A DNA stretch of 23,586 bases from NCBI GenBank assembly GCA_038144835.1, contig JAYQON010000042.1:1-23586 (forward strand). Reading direction: 5' to 3'. Below are positions 7,478 through 14,432 of this stretch, piece after piece. Below the pieces are notes generated by a model that saw only the letters and a program-made list of their open reading frames with translations, was not told where the DNA came from and did not search any database. This DNA comes from JALHOQ01 sp038144835 (lineage in GTDB: Bacteria > Bdellovibrionota > Bdellovibrionia > Bdellovibrionales > UBA1609). Every line of letters begins with the position of its first letter. Position 1 is the first letter of the stretch. The position numbers and the translations under genes are program-made.

Positions 7478-7513
7478 CAATCAATCCCCTAGTTTGCCAA
7501 CATTAAATCGAAT

Positions 7514-7846
7514 TCATTCTGGAATAGCCAGATGTTCATCCACTAAACGGTCCGCAATGCTTGCCGCATCAACTTTGTACTTACCCTCGTCAATCAACTT
7601 CTGCAGACGTGCGATTTTTGATTCATCCACGGTCTCTGTTTGACTGGCGATCTCTTTCGCCTTTTGCATCAGCTGCGCACGTTCAGATAAGTTCACGTTA
7701 GCTGAACTCTTCAAAGCTTCTTTGCTGTGCATGGCCTCTGCGGATTTTGCATCAACATTGCCTAACTTTGCAGCATCTGATTTTGCAGTTTTGTTTGTTT
7801 CTATGGATGAGGGCGAACCGCCGATCTTATTGTTTGTGACTTTCAT
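7514..7846 (-). CDS. flgM: Anti-sigma28 factor FlgM
   Basis: The product has 110 residues, in the usual range of about 90-110. The N-terminal half is Ser/Lys/Ala-rich and probably unfolded, as in characterised FlgM. The conserved sigma28-binding half starts near VNLSERAQLMQKAKEIA (51-67) and ends with SKIARLQKLIDEGKYKVDAA and IADRLVDEHL. FlgM holds sigma28 (FliA) inactive until the hook is finished and FlgM itself is exported. The start ATG follows AAGGTGG. The gene opens the late part of the operon (flgM-flgN-flgK-flgL), behind a 95-bp gap from flgJ in which I see only a weak TATGAT-like -10 (7888-7893, minus strand) and no clear -35. An own promoter is possible. Confidence 0.93.
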   Translation of the reverse strand: MKVTNNKIGGSPSSIETNKTAKSDAAKLGNVDAKSAEAMHSKEALKSSANVNLSERAQLMQKAKEIASQTETVDESKIARLQKLIDEGKYKVDAASIADRLVDEHLAIPE

Positions 7847-7941
7847 TTCGCCACCTTTCTGAGTTTCGCACTCTTATTTATAAGCGTATCATATTGAGAC
7901 GATGGGCCGCAAATTTCCGAAGTCATGTCCAGCCCTTACAC

Positions 7942-8658
7942 TTACGTCCAATCCAATTTCCAGGCCAAAACAGGTCGTTTAGGATCCACGCTCCCCAACT
8001 TTTGTCCGGACTGGACCTCCGTCGAGGCTCCCAATTCCGTCACCGTGCCCGGAAACGTCAACTCCGACTGCAAACCTTGACCATGGTCTAGTTTTACGAG
8101 GTTCCACCCCTCGGCCAGAGGCCGAGACTCCAAAATGCGACCTGGCATTGGCGATTGCGCTTCAAAAGCACCGAGGTCAGAGGAAACTTCAGGAACCTCA
8201 AATCGATATTCCAGTTTGGCTCCCCGCACGGACTCTTGCGGTATGGCCTTCATACGGATCAACTCCGTGTTTTTTATACCGTGCGGATTTTTTGTTGGAG
8301 CAATTGGAAGCGATCCCGCTGGCAAGGTCTTTTTGCCAACTTGATCATTAAAGCGTTCGCGAATTTGATCATAAATCATGTCAGAAAGACCGATGCCGCC
8401 ACGATTGGCCCAGCCCTCAACATACTGGCCATCCAACTGCTCAGTAAAAATTTGTTCGGCAAAATTTCGTTTAACCAAGCCATCACCCGTAGGCACAGTC
8501 TTGCGCATGGACTTCACCATTTCATTGAGAAAATGAGTCTCATACATTTTGGCCGCAGTTTTGAGCTGAGCGTCCCGCTTTTGAGCGGCTTCGTCCGGCG
8601 CAGGAGGCTTGAGGGAATAGCCGTTTTGAATTTTCACCGGCTCTTGTCCTTGGGCCAC
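7942..8658 (-). CDS. flgJ: FlgJ-type rod-binding protein with degenerate LytM/M23-like C-terminus
   Basis: 238 residues. Residues 28-98 match the rod-cap domain of FlgJ (AAKMYETHFLNEMVKSMRKT, then FTEQLDGQYVEGWANRGGIGLSDM), which helps assemble the flagellar rod in the periplasm. Enteric FlgJ continues into a GH73 glucosaminidase; this protein does not. Residues 169-235 instead resemble the beta-sheet core of LytM/M23 peptidases (SPMPGRI, then VKLDHGQGLQSEL, then EVQSGQKLGSV). The zinc ligands are missing: there is no HxxxD before the core, and the terminal HxH is replaced by LAW (231-233). It is therefore probably non-catalytic. The start is GTG 8658; an in-frame stop lies 15 codons upstream with no better start, and the ribosome-binding site is poor. 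Confidence 0.85.
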   Translation of the reverse strand: MAQGQEPVKIQNGYSLKPPAPDEAAQKRDAQLKTAAKMYETHFLNEMVKSMRKTVPTGDGLVKRNFAEQIFTEQLDGQYVEGWANRGGIGLSDMIYDQIRERFNDQVGKKTLPAGSLPIAPTKNPHGIKNTELIRMKAIPQESVRGAKLEYRFEVPEVSSDLGAFEAQSPMPGRILESRPLAEGWNLVKLDHGQGLQSELTFPGTVTELGASTEVQSGQKLGSVDPKRPVLAWKLDWT

Positions 8659-8896
8659 TTCCGTGTGGCCCTGTTGAAAGAAAAAAAAGGGGAAAGTGAG
8701 TCAGACCATTTGCGCGCATCCTGCGCTTTTCGAGCAACTCAGGTCGAGAGCCATTCCTTGGCTCGCACTGAATTCGGTTTCTTGTTTCCTGCGAAAGAAA
8801 CTAACCTTTGAACCGTCCTAGTCCTATGTGACTCTAACTCACCAACCCCCCGGAGCGAAAACATCCATGTCCCCGCTCTTAAAATAAAACTCAACT
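8659..8896. other. 238-bp gap between flgI and flgJ
   Basis: The only long gap inside the flagellar block. No gene is visible. On the minus strand it holds short inverted repeats (GAGCCA/TGGCTC around 8749-8765; GTTTCTT/AAGAAAC around 8782-8806) and a run of four C then eight T (8694-8681) shortly before flgJ. I found no sigma54 or sigma28 match. It may be a processing or promoter region that separates early from late genes. Confidence 0.4.
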
Positions 8897-9892
8897 TTAT
8901 AAAATCTCCAGATCCCCATGCAGCGCTCCCGCCGCCTTGATACTCTGAAGAATCGTTATCAAATCCTTAGGTGTCACACCCATTTTGTTCATGGCCTTAA
9001 CGATGTCCCCTACGTTGGCGGCTTCGTCGAGTACCATAAGCTTGTCGCCATCCTTCTTGTTGGCACCGTCACCACCCACTTTTACCACCAGGTCACCATG
9101 ACTGATCGCCACCCGTGAAACTTTAACTCCATGACCTATCACAACGGTCCCTGTTTTCTCATTGACCACAACCCTAGCTGCTTGATCCGGGTTGATGTCC
9201 AGGCTCTCTATCAAAGCCAACATCTCCACACCTTTGCCCTCGTAAATGGGCGGCGAGGTGATATCCACGGTACCTGCATCCAAAGCTGTCGCAAACTTGC
9301 CGGCAAGCTCCTTATTTATAACTTTGACAACTCGCGCGGCCGTTGTGAAGTCCGGGTTATGCAAGGTCAGCCTAAACATCTTCCGGCTGGCAAACTCTTG
9401 GCCAATGTCGCGTTCGATGATGGCTCCATTGGGCAGACGCGCCACTGTTTCATGCACTCCCGTTCCCGAAAACCCGACCACTAGCGGGCCCTGTGCCACG
9501 GCGTAGACCTCTTGATCTGCCGCCCGCAGCGGACTTTGAATTAAAGTTCCACCTTTAAGGCTGCTGGCGTCTCCCAAAGTGCTGACTGTCACATCTAGCT
9601 TATTTCCGGCTCGCGCAAATGGCGGGAGATTGGCCGTCAGAATCACTGCGGCGACACTTTTGGATGCGACTTCTTTGCCCTGGACCTTGATGCCCAAACG
9701 ATCAAGCATTCGCTCGATACTTTTATTGGTAAACTCCGACTTAGAATCGCCCGAACCCGCCAAACCAACCACCACCCCATATCCAACTAATTGGTTGCCG
9801 CGGACACCACGAATATTGGCAATGTCTTTTAGTCGAGCCGCATGCGCCGTAAGAGCCGTAAAAGCGACAAGCAACAAAATTAGCCTAATCAC
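8897..9892 (-). CDS. flgI: Flagellar P-ring protein FlgI
   Basis: The product has 331 residues, including a signal peptide (about 1-18, ending TAHA). FlgI forms the P ring around the rod in the peptidoglycan layer. Signature segments run the whole length: RLKDIANIRGVRGNQLVGYG, VSTLGDASSLKGGTLIQSPL, VYAVAQGPLVVGF, NEKTGTVVIGHGVKVSRVAI and the C-terminal MGVTPKDLITILQSIKAAGAL. The protein is some 30 residues shorter than enteric FlgI, mainly through a short loop after the GHGVKVSRVAISHG region; both ends are intact, so it is not truncated. The ATG overlaps the flgH stop by 4 bases, which argues for coupled synthesis of P- and L-ring proteins. Confidence 0.97.
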   Translation of the reverse strand: MIRLILLLVAFTALTAHAARLKDIANIRGVRGNQLVGYGVVVGLAGSGDSKSEFTNKSIERMLDRLGIKVQGKEVASKSVAAVILTANLPPFARAGNKLDVTVSTLGDASSLKGGTLIQSPLRAADQEVYAVAQGPLVVGFSGTGVHETVARLPNGAIIERDIGQEFASRKMFRLTLHNPDFTTAARVVKVINKELAGKFATALDAGTVDITSPPIYEGKGVEMLALIESLDINPDQAARVVVNEKTGTVVIGHGVKVSRVAISHGDLVVKVGGDGANKKDGDKLMVLDEAANVGDIVKAMNKMGVTPKDLITILQSIKAAGALHGDLEIL

Positions 9893-10686
9893 ATTTCCAC
9901 CTCTTTGCGACGGGCACTCACAATATCAAACTTTGGCTCGATCAATTTGGCCGCACTAATGCCCTCATCGTTGAATTCTTCTGCACGCACGACTCCGGTC
10001 ACAATCACTTTGTACTCACGGCCTCCCACCATGAAGGGCTGTGAGCCCTTCACCCGATAGTTGCCATCGGGCAAACGCTCAACGATACGAGTCTGTACGG
10101 ATTTAACATTAAAGTCCCCCGCCGCAGATGTATCGCCAGACGATTCATTTTGCGGTTCAGCGCCCGATTGAGTCTTCTCACCCTTGCTCTTATCACCCTT
10201 TTTTTTGTTGTCCTTGCCCAGACTTTCGGAATCGTTGCTCGCCGATGGCTGCCGTAGGCGAGCTCTTTGTTTTTCTTCAATTTTGGCGAGTAATTTTTTG
10301 ATCACGCCCACCTTAGAAATCAACTGCTCTTTAGGCTCACCTTCAACCTGAACCGCTATCGGATCGCCCACAAGACGCACGATATTTTGAGAAAAAAGAT
10401 AGGCTCCTTGTCCTTCCATAACCCAAAGCGAGCCTGCTCTCGCAGCCAAGGCTGATTCTTCCGCCAAACTCTCCTTGGTTGTACGCTTATATTGACGCCT
10501 TACCCGGGGAGGAGAATCTGGGTTGTCTGAAAATTTAGTCAATGTCGAGGCTCTCGCTTGGACCTCTCCCGCGGGCGTTCGTCCACCCAGGAAATTTTTG
10601 ATCTTGCGATTAAAACTCGCGCATCCCGTCTGGGTCATCGAAAACACCAAAAGAATACCAATAAGAATGAACTCCACAAGTTTCAT
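9889..10686 (-). CDS. flgH: Flagellar L-ring lipoprotein FlgH
   Basis: 265 residues. FlgH forms the L ring in the outer membrane. A hydrophobic signal (1-18) leads to Cys22 (TQTGC), the probable lipidation site; Gln at -3 is unusual for a lipobox. Family segments are GSLWVMEGQGAYLFSQNIVRLVGDPI (split around 85-110, with the characteristic LF and VGD) and the C-terminal YRVKGSQPFMVGGREY followed by VTGVVRAEEF. Between them, about residues 145-195, lies a low-complexity insertion rich in Lys, Gly, Ser, Asp and Gln (KDNKKKGDKSKGEK), longer than in most FlgH proteins. It begins with a 4-base overlap with flgA and ends with a 4-base overlap with flgI. Confidence 0.93.
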   Translation of the reverse strand: MKLVEFILIGILLVFSMTQTGCASFNRKIKNFLGGRTPAGEVQARASTLTKFSDNPDSPPRVRRQYKRTTKESLAEESALAARAGSLWVMEGQGAYLFSQNIVRLVGDPIAVQVEGEPKEQLISKVGVIKKLLAKIEEKQRARLRQPSASNDSESLGKDNKKKGDKSKGEKTQSGAEPQNESSGDTSAAGDFNVKSVQTRIVERLPDGNYRVKGSQPFMVGGREYKVIVTGVVRAEEFNDEGISAAKLIEPKFDIVSARRKEVEM

Positions 10687-11621
10687 TGCAAGTCCACCTC
10701 TCCGCGCCCAGTGACCCGGCCAACGATCACACTACTAGTTTTTGGGTTTTTCATATTAATCACGTCCCCAATAAAGGCATCACGATCAGCAATCAGACTT
10801 AACGTGACCTCCCAACCCTCAGAGCGTGAACGCACTTGCACCACATCACCGCGCCGGATGGCTTTTTCTTTTTCCAAAAGACCCACCCAGAGAATTTCTC
10901 CGACGCGCAAGCCTTGCTTGATTTGCTTGCCCGCAAATTCCTCCACAGATGGGACTCCATCGAAAGAATATGAAATGTCTCGATACTCCCATTGGAAATC
11001 GCTCGCCTCTACCCGCTCACCGATTTGCAGAGCCCGCTTAGCCACGGGTACTTTGCGTTTAATCAACAAACGTCCGTTAATCCAAGCTGGAGTCAATATT
11101 CCCGATTCTCGAATCAAATCTACAGGGACCGAGAAGCTTCCTCTTGGTAACGACGGTTTTATCTTCAAACGCCAATCGTGCACTCGATCAATCAGAGGCA
11201 AGCTAAGCCCTTCAATTTCCATCAAACAATCCTGACAGAGTGGCTGCCAACTCTGCAACAGTTCAGCCTCGACCACGTTCGCCTGTAAACCTCGACGGAC
11301 TGTATCCAGGGTGACTGATTTCGGAACAATTAAAGTGATTTTTTTCCCTGTCCGCATTCGCTCTGCTTGAACGATAGGCCGCAAAGACTGCATTAGGCCG
11401 GTCTGACTCAACTCCAACTTACCACCAGCTTCAGGAGCGCGAACCAACAGCACCGATTGCAATTTGGCTAAAGTTTCCCCTGACAACTCCTGCGCATCCA
11501 CCAATTGATCCATGCGGACTTCGGCCTTCGGCGCCACCACAACATAGGGTCGCAAACGCATTAGCGGTTCCGCCGCGACACTCAATGATAAGCTAAAAAG
11601 AGCAACCAAAAGGCTACGCAT
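10683..11621 (-). CDS. flgA: P-ring assembly chaperone FlgA
   Basis: 312 residues with a signal peptide (about 1-17). FlgA is the periplasmic chaperone for FlgI polymerisation. The C-terminal half (about 195-312) carries the SAF-type fold of FlgA: LLIKRKVPVAKRALQIGERV, then RVGEILWVGLLEKEKAIRRGD, VVQVRSRSEGWEVTLSL and a closing VGRVTGRGEVDL. The N-terminal 190 residues are longer than in enteric FlgA (219 residues in total there) and weakly conserved. Two cysteines four residues apart near 145-148 (CQDC) could form a disulfide or bind metal. The ATG is one base after the flgG stop, and its ribosome-binding site TGAGG lies inside the last flgG codons. The four genes from flgG to flgI are thus tightly linked. 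Confidence 0.9.
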   Translation of the reverse strand: MRSLLVALFSLSLSVAAEPLMRLRPYVVVAPKAEVRMDQLVDAQELSGETLAKLQSVLLVRAPEAGGKLELSQTGLMQSLRPIVQAERMRTGKKITLIVPKSVTLDTVRRGLQANVVEAELLQSWQPLCQDCLMEIEGLSLPLIDRVHDWRLKIKPSLPRGSFSVPVDLIRESGILTPAWINGRLLIKRKVPVAKRALQIGERVEASDFQWEYRDISYSFDGVPSVEEFAGKQIKQGLRVGEILWVGLLEKEKAIRRGDVVQVRSRSEGWEVTLSLIADRDAFIGDVINMKNPKTSSVIVGRVTGRGEVDLQ

Positions 11622-11622
11622 A

Positions 11623-12408
11623 TTACCTCAAGTTATTGATTGCTTGTAACATCTGATCGGACGCCTGAATGACTTTCGAATTGGTTTCATAAGATCGTTG
11701 AGTAGTGATCATGCCCACCATTTCATCCACGATGTTCACATTGCTGGTCTCCAGCTGACCCTGCGCAATTGTACCCAAACCCGCCTGACCAGGCTGTGAC
11801 TGCTGAGGAAGCCCACTCGCGTTAGAGGGAACAAAAACATTTCCCCCGATACTCCTCAAGCCTGCCGGATTAACAAAGCCCACCAACTGAATCTGACCGA
11901 TATTTTGCGGCTGCACTTGATTTTCAAGTTGTACTTCCACCGCTCCAGTGGAGGAGATCGTCACGCCCGTGGCGTTTGCAGGAACAACAATTTCAGGTTG
12001 CAGAATGTTTCCGTTTTTATCCTGGAGTCGTCCATCAGCGCCCTTTTTGAAAGCGCCGTCACGTGTATAGCCAATTTGCCCATTCCCCATTTGCACGGGA
12101 AAAAAACCAGAACCCTTGATTTCCATATCAAAAGCTCCATTGGTGATTGTGGTCGCGCCCTGAGTGAAGTCTTTCGCTACTCCCGCCGTGCGCACACCAG
12201 AACCCACCTGCACTCCCGTTGGTGAAACGGAATTGGCACCCGTCGCGGCTCCGGGCTCCACTAGCGTTTGATACATGAGGTCTTCGAATTCGGCGCGCGA
12301 TTTTTTGAAACCAATCGTCGATGTGTTGGCAAGGTTGTTGGCCGAAACATCCATATTGGTCTGTTGAGCTTTCATTCCAGTGGCGGCGGTGTTCAATGAA
12401 CGAAGCAT
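11623..12408 (-). CDS. flgG: Flagellar distal rod protein FlgG
   Basis: 261 residues, the typical FlgG length. The N-terminus MLRSLNTAATGMKAQQTNMD followed by VSANNLANTSTIGFKKSRAEFEDLMYQ is diagnostic of FlgG rather than FlgF, as is the GVQVGSGVRTAGVAKDFTQG segment. The C-terminus LETSNVNIVDEMVGMITTQR then SYETNSKVIQASDQML is the shared rod/hook end. FlgG builds the distal rod that passes through the P and L rings. It starts 4 bases after the flgF stop with only AAAGG nearby, so it is probably translated by coupling to flgF. Confidence 0.97.
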   Translation of the reverse strand: MLRSLNTAATGMKAQQTNMDVSANNLANTSTIGFKKSRAEFEDLMYQTLVEPGAATGANSVSPTGVQVGSGVRTAGVAKDFTQGATTITNGAFDMEIKGSGFFPVQMGNGQIGYTRDGAFKKGADGRLQDKNGNILQPEIVVPANATGVTISSTGAVEVQLENQVQPQNIGQIQLVGFVNPAGLRSIGGNVFVPSNASGLPQQSQPGQAGLGTIAQGQLETSNVNIVDEMVGMITTQRSYETNSKVIQASDQMLQAINNLR

Positions 12409-12412
12409 TCAA

Positions 12413-13216
12413 TTAAACCTTTCCAACTTGATTGATCAATTTATCATCCATTTGATCGTGAGCTTTAATCGCCTGATGAGTCGCCTCAAACACTCGATTG
12501 GCGGTGATCATGTCCGTCATTTCTTCAACAACATTGACGTTGCTGCTCTCCAAAAATCCTTGGTGCACTCGCGACTCCAAGCTTTCTACAGGTTGAGATA
12601 CGGCAGAGCTTTTAAGTGAGTAGTAAGAATTTCCGGTTTTCTGCAAATCATCAGGATTGGTGAATTCTACCAGTGCGAGACGAGCCACGGCATTTCCACC
12701 TTCAAAAATTTCACCTGATGGCGCAATCGTAACCTTGCGCGAAGTCAAATTAATGCCTCGCTGAGAGGGATCGCCTTGGCCCTGCCGCAAAACCTGATGT
12801 CCTTCTTTCGTTACCAACCGTCCATTGCCGTCAATCTGTAAACCCCCATTGCGCGTCCACCGGAGCCCTTGAGGCGTAAGAACTTCCAAAAAGCCTTTGC
12901 CTTCAACCGCCACATCGAGAGCTGAACCCGTAGAGCGCAAACCTCCCTGGCTGAAATTCGTATAGGTACCGGCCGGATTGACATAGGCATTGTCTCCGCC
13001 TTGCATGTCGTAAAAACTTTCAACCGAAGCTGGAACGCGAGGAACATTTAAAACCATCTCAGGTTTTTCATGAACAGACAGATATTCACTAAAAACCTGA
13101 CCATCTCGTTTGAACGAAGTTGTGTTCGCGTTGGCAAGATTGTTGGCAATCGTATCTAGACGAGAGGCCTGGGCCATCGCTCCGCTGACCGCTGAATAAA
13201 TTCCTTTCGAACTCAT
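12413..13216 (-). CDS. flgF: Flagellar proximal rod protein FlgF
   Basis: 267 residues from ATG 13216. FlgF is a minor rod protein of the basal body. The N-terminus SSKGIYSAVSGAMAQASRLD then TIANNLANANTTSFKRDGQVF and the C-terminus HQGFLESSNVNVVEEMTDMI with NRVFEATHQAIKAHDQM are typical. It lacks the FlgG-specific GSGVR segment and precedes flgG, hence the FlgF call. The frame stays open to GTG 13246, but the sigma54 element puts the transcript start near 13253, leaving only 7 leader bases for that codon. ATG 13216 has GGGGGA close upstream and gives the family N-terminus. It is the first gene of the flagellar operon. Confidence 0.93.
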   Translation of the reverse strand: MSSKGIYSAVSGAMAQASRLDTIANNLANANTTSFKRDGQVFSEYLSVHEKPEMVLNVPRVPASVESFYDMQGGDNAYVNPAGTYTNFSQGGLRSTGSALDVAVEGKGFLEVLTPQGLRWTRNGGLQIDGNGRLVTKEGHQVLRQGQGDPSQRGINLTSRKVTIAPSGEIFEGGNAVARLALVEFTNPDDLQKTGNSYYSLKSSAVSQPVESLESRVHQGFLESSNVNVVEEMTDMITANRVFEATHQAIKAHDQMDDKLINQVGKV

Positions 13217-13263
13217 GGTTCCCCCATTGGTGGAAATCTGGGCCACTCCCTCACCTCGAAACG

Positions 13264-13279
13264 AGCAAGCGATATGCCA
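13264..13279 (-). promoter_or_regulatory. Sigma54-type -24/-12 promoter of the flgF operon
   Basis: On the minus strand TGGCAT-ATCGC-TTGCT matches the sigma54 consensus TGGCAC-N5-TTGCW with one mismatch; the invariant GG and GC have the required spacing. The transcript would start near 13253, about 37 bases before the flgF ATG, with the GGGGGA ribosome-binding site inside the leader. Sigma54 control of rod and ring genes is common outside enterics. Confidence 0.62.
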
Positions 13280-13331
13280 TAAAAACTAGACTGATCTTTG
13301 GTCGCGATATTCTTCAGTTTGAAAGGCTAAA

Positions 13332-13350
13332 TGCCGTTAATAACGCGGCA
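13332..13350. promoter_or_regulatory. Dyad TGCCG-N9-CGGCA upstream of flgF
   Basis: A short perfect dyad (5-base arms, 9-base spacer TTAATAACG) centred about 88 bases upstream of the predicted sigma54 start. That is within the usual range for binding by a sigma54 activator of the NtrC/FlrC type. The arms are short, so chance is possible. Confidence 0.3.
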
Positions 13351-13400
13351 ACCGAGACTAACGTCGATGATGATGAGAGTAGCAAGTGTCATGCTTTTGT

Positions 13401-13438
13401 CGGTCGAGTCATAGAATTATGTCTACCGGACTCGACCG
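13401..13438. promoter_or_regulatory. 10-bp inverted repeat between flgF and the transglycosylase gene
   Basis: CGGTCGAGTC at 13401-13410 is repeated inverted as GACTCGACCG at 13429-13438 with an 18-base spacer. It is centred about 166 bases upstream of the flgF sigma54 start, a suitable activator position. It also lies only about 30 bases before the divergent transglycosylase gene, with a TAGAAT -10-like hexamer (13412-13417) in the spacer. It could therefore be an activator site for flgF, an operator for the other gene, or a leader hairpin. Confidence 0.42.
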
Positions 13439-13469
13439 CAAGACTAAGGATGCGGCATAATGACAAGTG

Positions 13470-14384
13470 ATGAAAGAGGATCTACTGGCTCGTTGGAGCA
13501 TGATATTTTTTTTGCTCGTCGCCGCGGTGCCCGCGAAGAGCGCCACCCCACCCCTGAAAAACGCGAAGACCACCAACGGCTTCACTCCGGTCGACACGTC
13601 TCCTTATTTTGATATTCCAGTGACCTACAATACTAAAGTAAAATGGTGGATAAATTACTTCCAAACGACTGGCAACAAGTGGTTTCGCACTTGGCTCGAA
13701 CGCTCGCACGCCTACATGCCAACAATGCAAAAAATGCTTCTGCAGAGAGGGTTGCCACAAGATCTTGCTTTTGTGGCCATGATTGAGAGTGGATTTTCTC
13801 CTAATGCCATCTCTACCGCAGAAGCTGTTGGCTATTGGCAATTTATCACTCCTACAGCCAATCGCTATGGGCTGCGAACCACATGGTGGTTGGATGAACG
13901 ACGCGACTACAGCAAAAGCACCAAAGCGGCAGCCCGATATCTGGGCGATCTTTTTCGTCAGTTCGGCTCCTGGTACCTCACTGCGGCAGCCTACAATATG
14001 GGTGAGGGGCGCACGCAAAGGCTTATCAATAAGTACAATACCAAGAACTTTTGGATCCTATCGAAACGGCCTGATTTTCCAGATGAAACTCGGCAATACA
14101 TTCCCAAGTTGCTGGCGGCCATGCTCATTTCCAAGGCGCCTAGGCTTTACGGTTTTCGTGAACTCAAACCAAAAGCCCCTTACTCATACGACAATTATGT
14201 CGTTCCTGGAGGAACCGACCTCTACAGTTTAGCCACTTACCTGGGCGTGAATCAATCGCGTCTAACCACTCTAAATCCAGAATTAATTAAAGGAATGATT
14301 CCTGAAAACGTGCGATCGCACAGCATTCGAGTGCCGAAGGGGATGACCAGTAAGGTCTCTCAGTTTCTACGCGCCCAAAGGTAA
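13470..14384 (+). CDS. mltD: MltD-like membrane-bound lytic transglycosylase
   Basis: 304 residues from ATG 13470 (a GTG lies one codon upstream). A signal sequence (MIFFLLVAAVPAKSA after a charged start) sends it to the periplasm. The GH23 transglycosylase domain covers about 70-230. It has the catalytic Glu in AMIESGFSPNAIS (E106), then VGYWQFITPTANRYGL, WWLDERRDYSKSTKAAARYL and LTAAAYNMGEG, all typical of MltD. Such enzymes cleave the MurNAc-GlcNAc bond to a 1,6-anhydro product. Residues about 245-298 (GTDLYSLATYLGV and LNPEL) look like one LysM peptidoglycan-binding repeat; MltD usually has two or more. The gene is divergent from flgF, and flgJ of this operon has no hydrolase active site, so a role in opening the wall for the flagellar rod is plausible but inferred. 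No lipobox is seen. Confidence 0.9.
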   Translation: MKEDLLARWSMIFFLLVAAVPAKSATPPLKNAKTTNGFTPVDTSPYFDIPVTYNTKVKWWINYFQTTGNKWFRTWLERSHAYMPTMQKMLLQRGLPQDLAFVAMIESGFSPNAISTAEAVGYWQFITPTANRYGLRTTWWLDERRDYSKSTKAAARYLGDLFRQFGSWYLTAAAYNMGEGRTQRLINKYNTKNFWILSKRPDFPDETRQYIPKLLAAMLISKAPRLYGFRELKPKAPYSYDNYVVPGGTDLYSLATYLGVNQSRLTTLNPELIKGMIPENVRSHSIRVPKGMTSKVSQFLRAQR

Positions 14385-14401
14385 ACGATGGGAATCCATT
14401 G

Positions 14402-14431
14402 ACCGACTTTTAAAATCAGTTAAAAGTCGGT
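14402..14431 (+). promoter_or_regulatory. Perfect 12-bp hairpin abutting the aspartokinase start codon
   Basis: ACCGACTTTTAA (14402-14413) and TTAAAAGTCGGT (14420-14431) form a perfect stem with a 6-base loop AATCAG. The stem ends one base before the ATG at 14433, and no Shine-Dalgarno sequence lies between. There is no T tract after it, so it is a poor terminator. A translation-control hairpin or a protein-binding dyad fits better. Confidence 0.55.
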
Positions 14432-14432
14432 T

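Noticed and set aside
8681..8694. C4-T8 run on the minus strand before flgJ as a terminator
   Set aside because: No stem ends at the T tract; the nearest G-runs that could pair are over 100 bases away.
8155..8811. A 218-codon plus-strand open frame opposite flgJ
   Set aside because: It lies antisense to a clearly recognisable FlgJ rod-binding domain, has no family motif or convincing ribosome-binding site, and fits a reading-frame shadow.
10558..11235. A 225-codon plus-strand open frame opposite flgH and flgA
   Set aside because: It spans the junction of two well-supported minus-strand genes, and its product is Ser/Arg/Thr-rich without protein-like segments.
13217..13246. A longer flgF beginning at GTG 13246
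   Set aside because: The predicted sigma54 transcript would begin only 7 bases upstream. ATG 13216 gives the conserved N-terminus with a ribosome-binding site.
13482..14018. A 178-codon minus-strand open frame opposite the transglycosylase gene
   Set aside because: The plus strand carries all GH23 motifs here; the minus frame shows none and is a shadow.
14402..14431. Rho-independent terminator of the transglycosylase gene or a lysine riboswitch
   Set aside because: No U tract follows the stem, and a single 30-base hairpin is far too small for the known lysine riboswitch.
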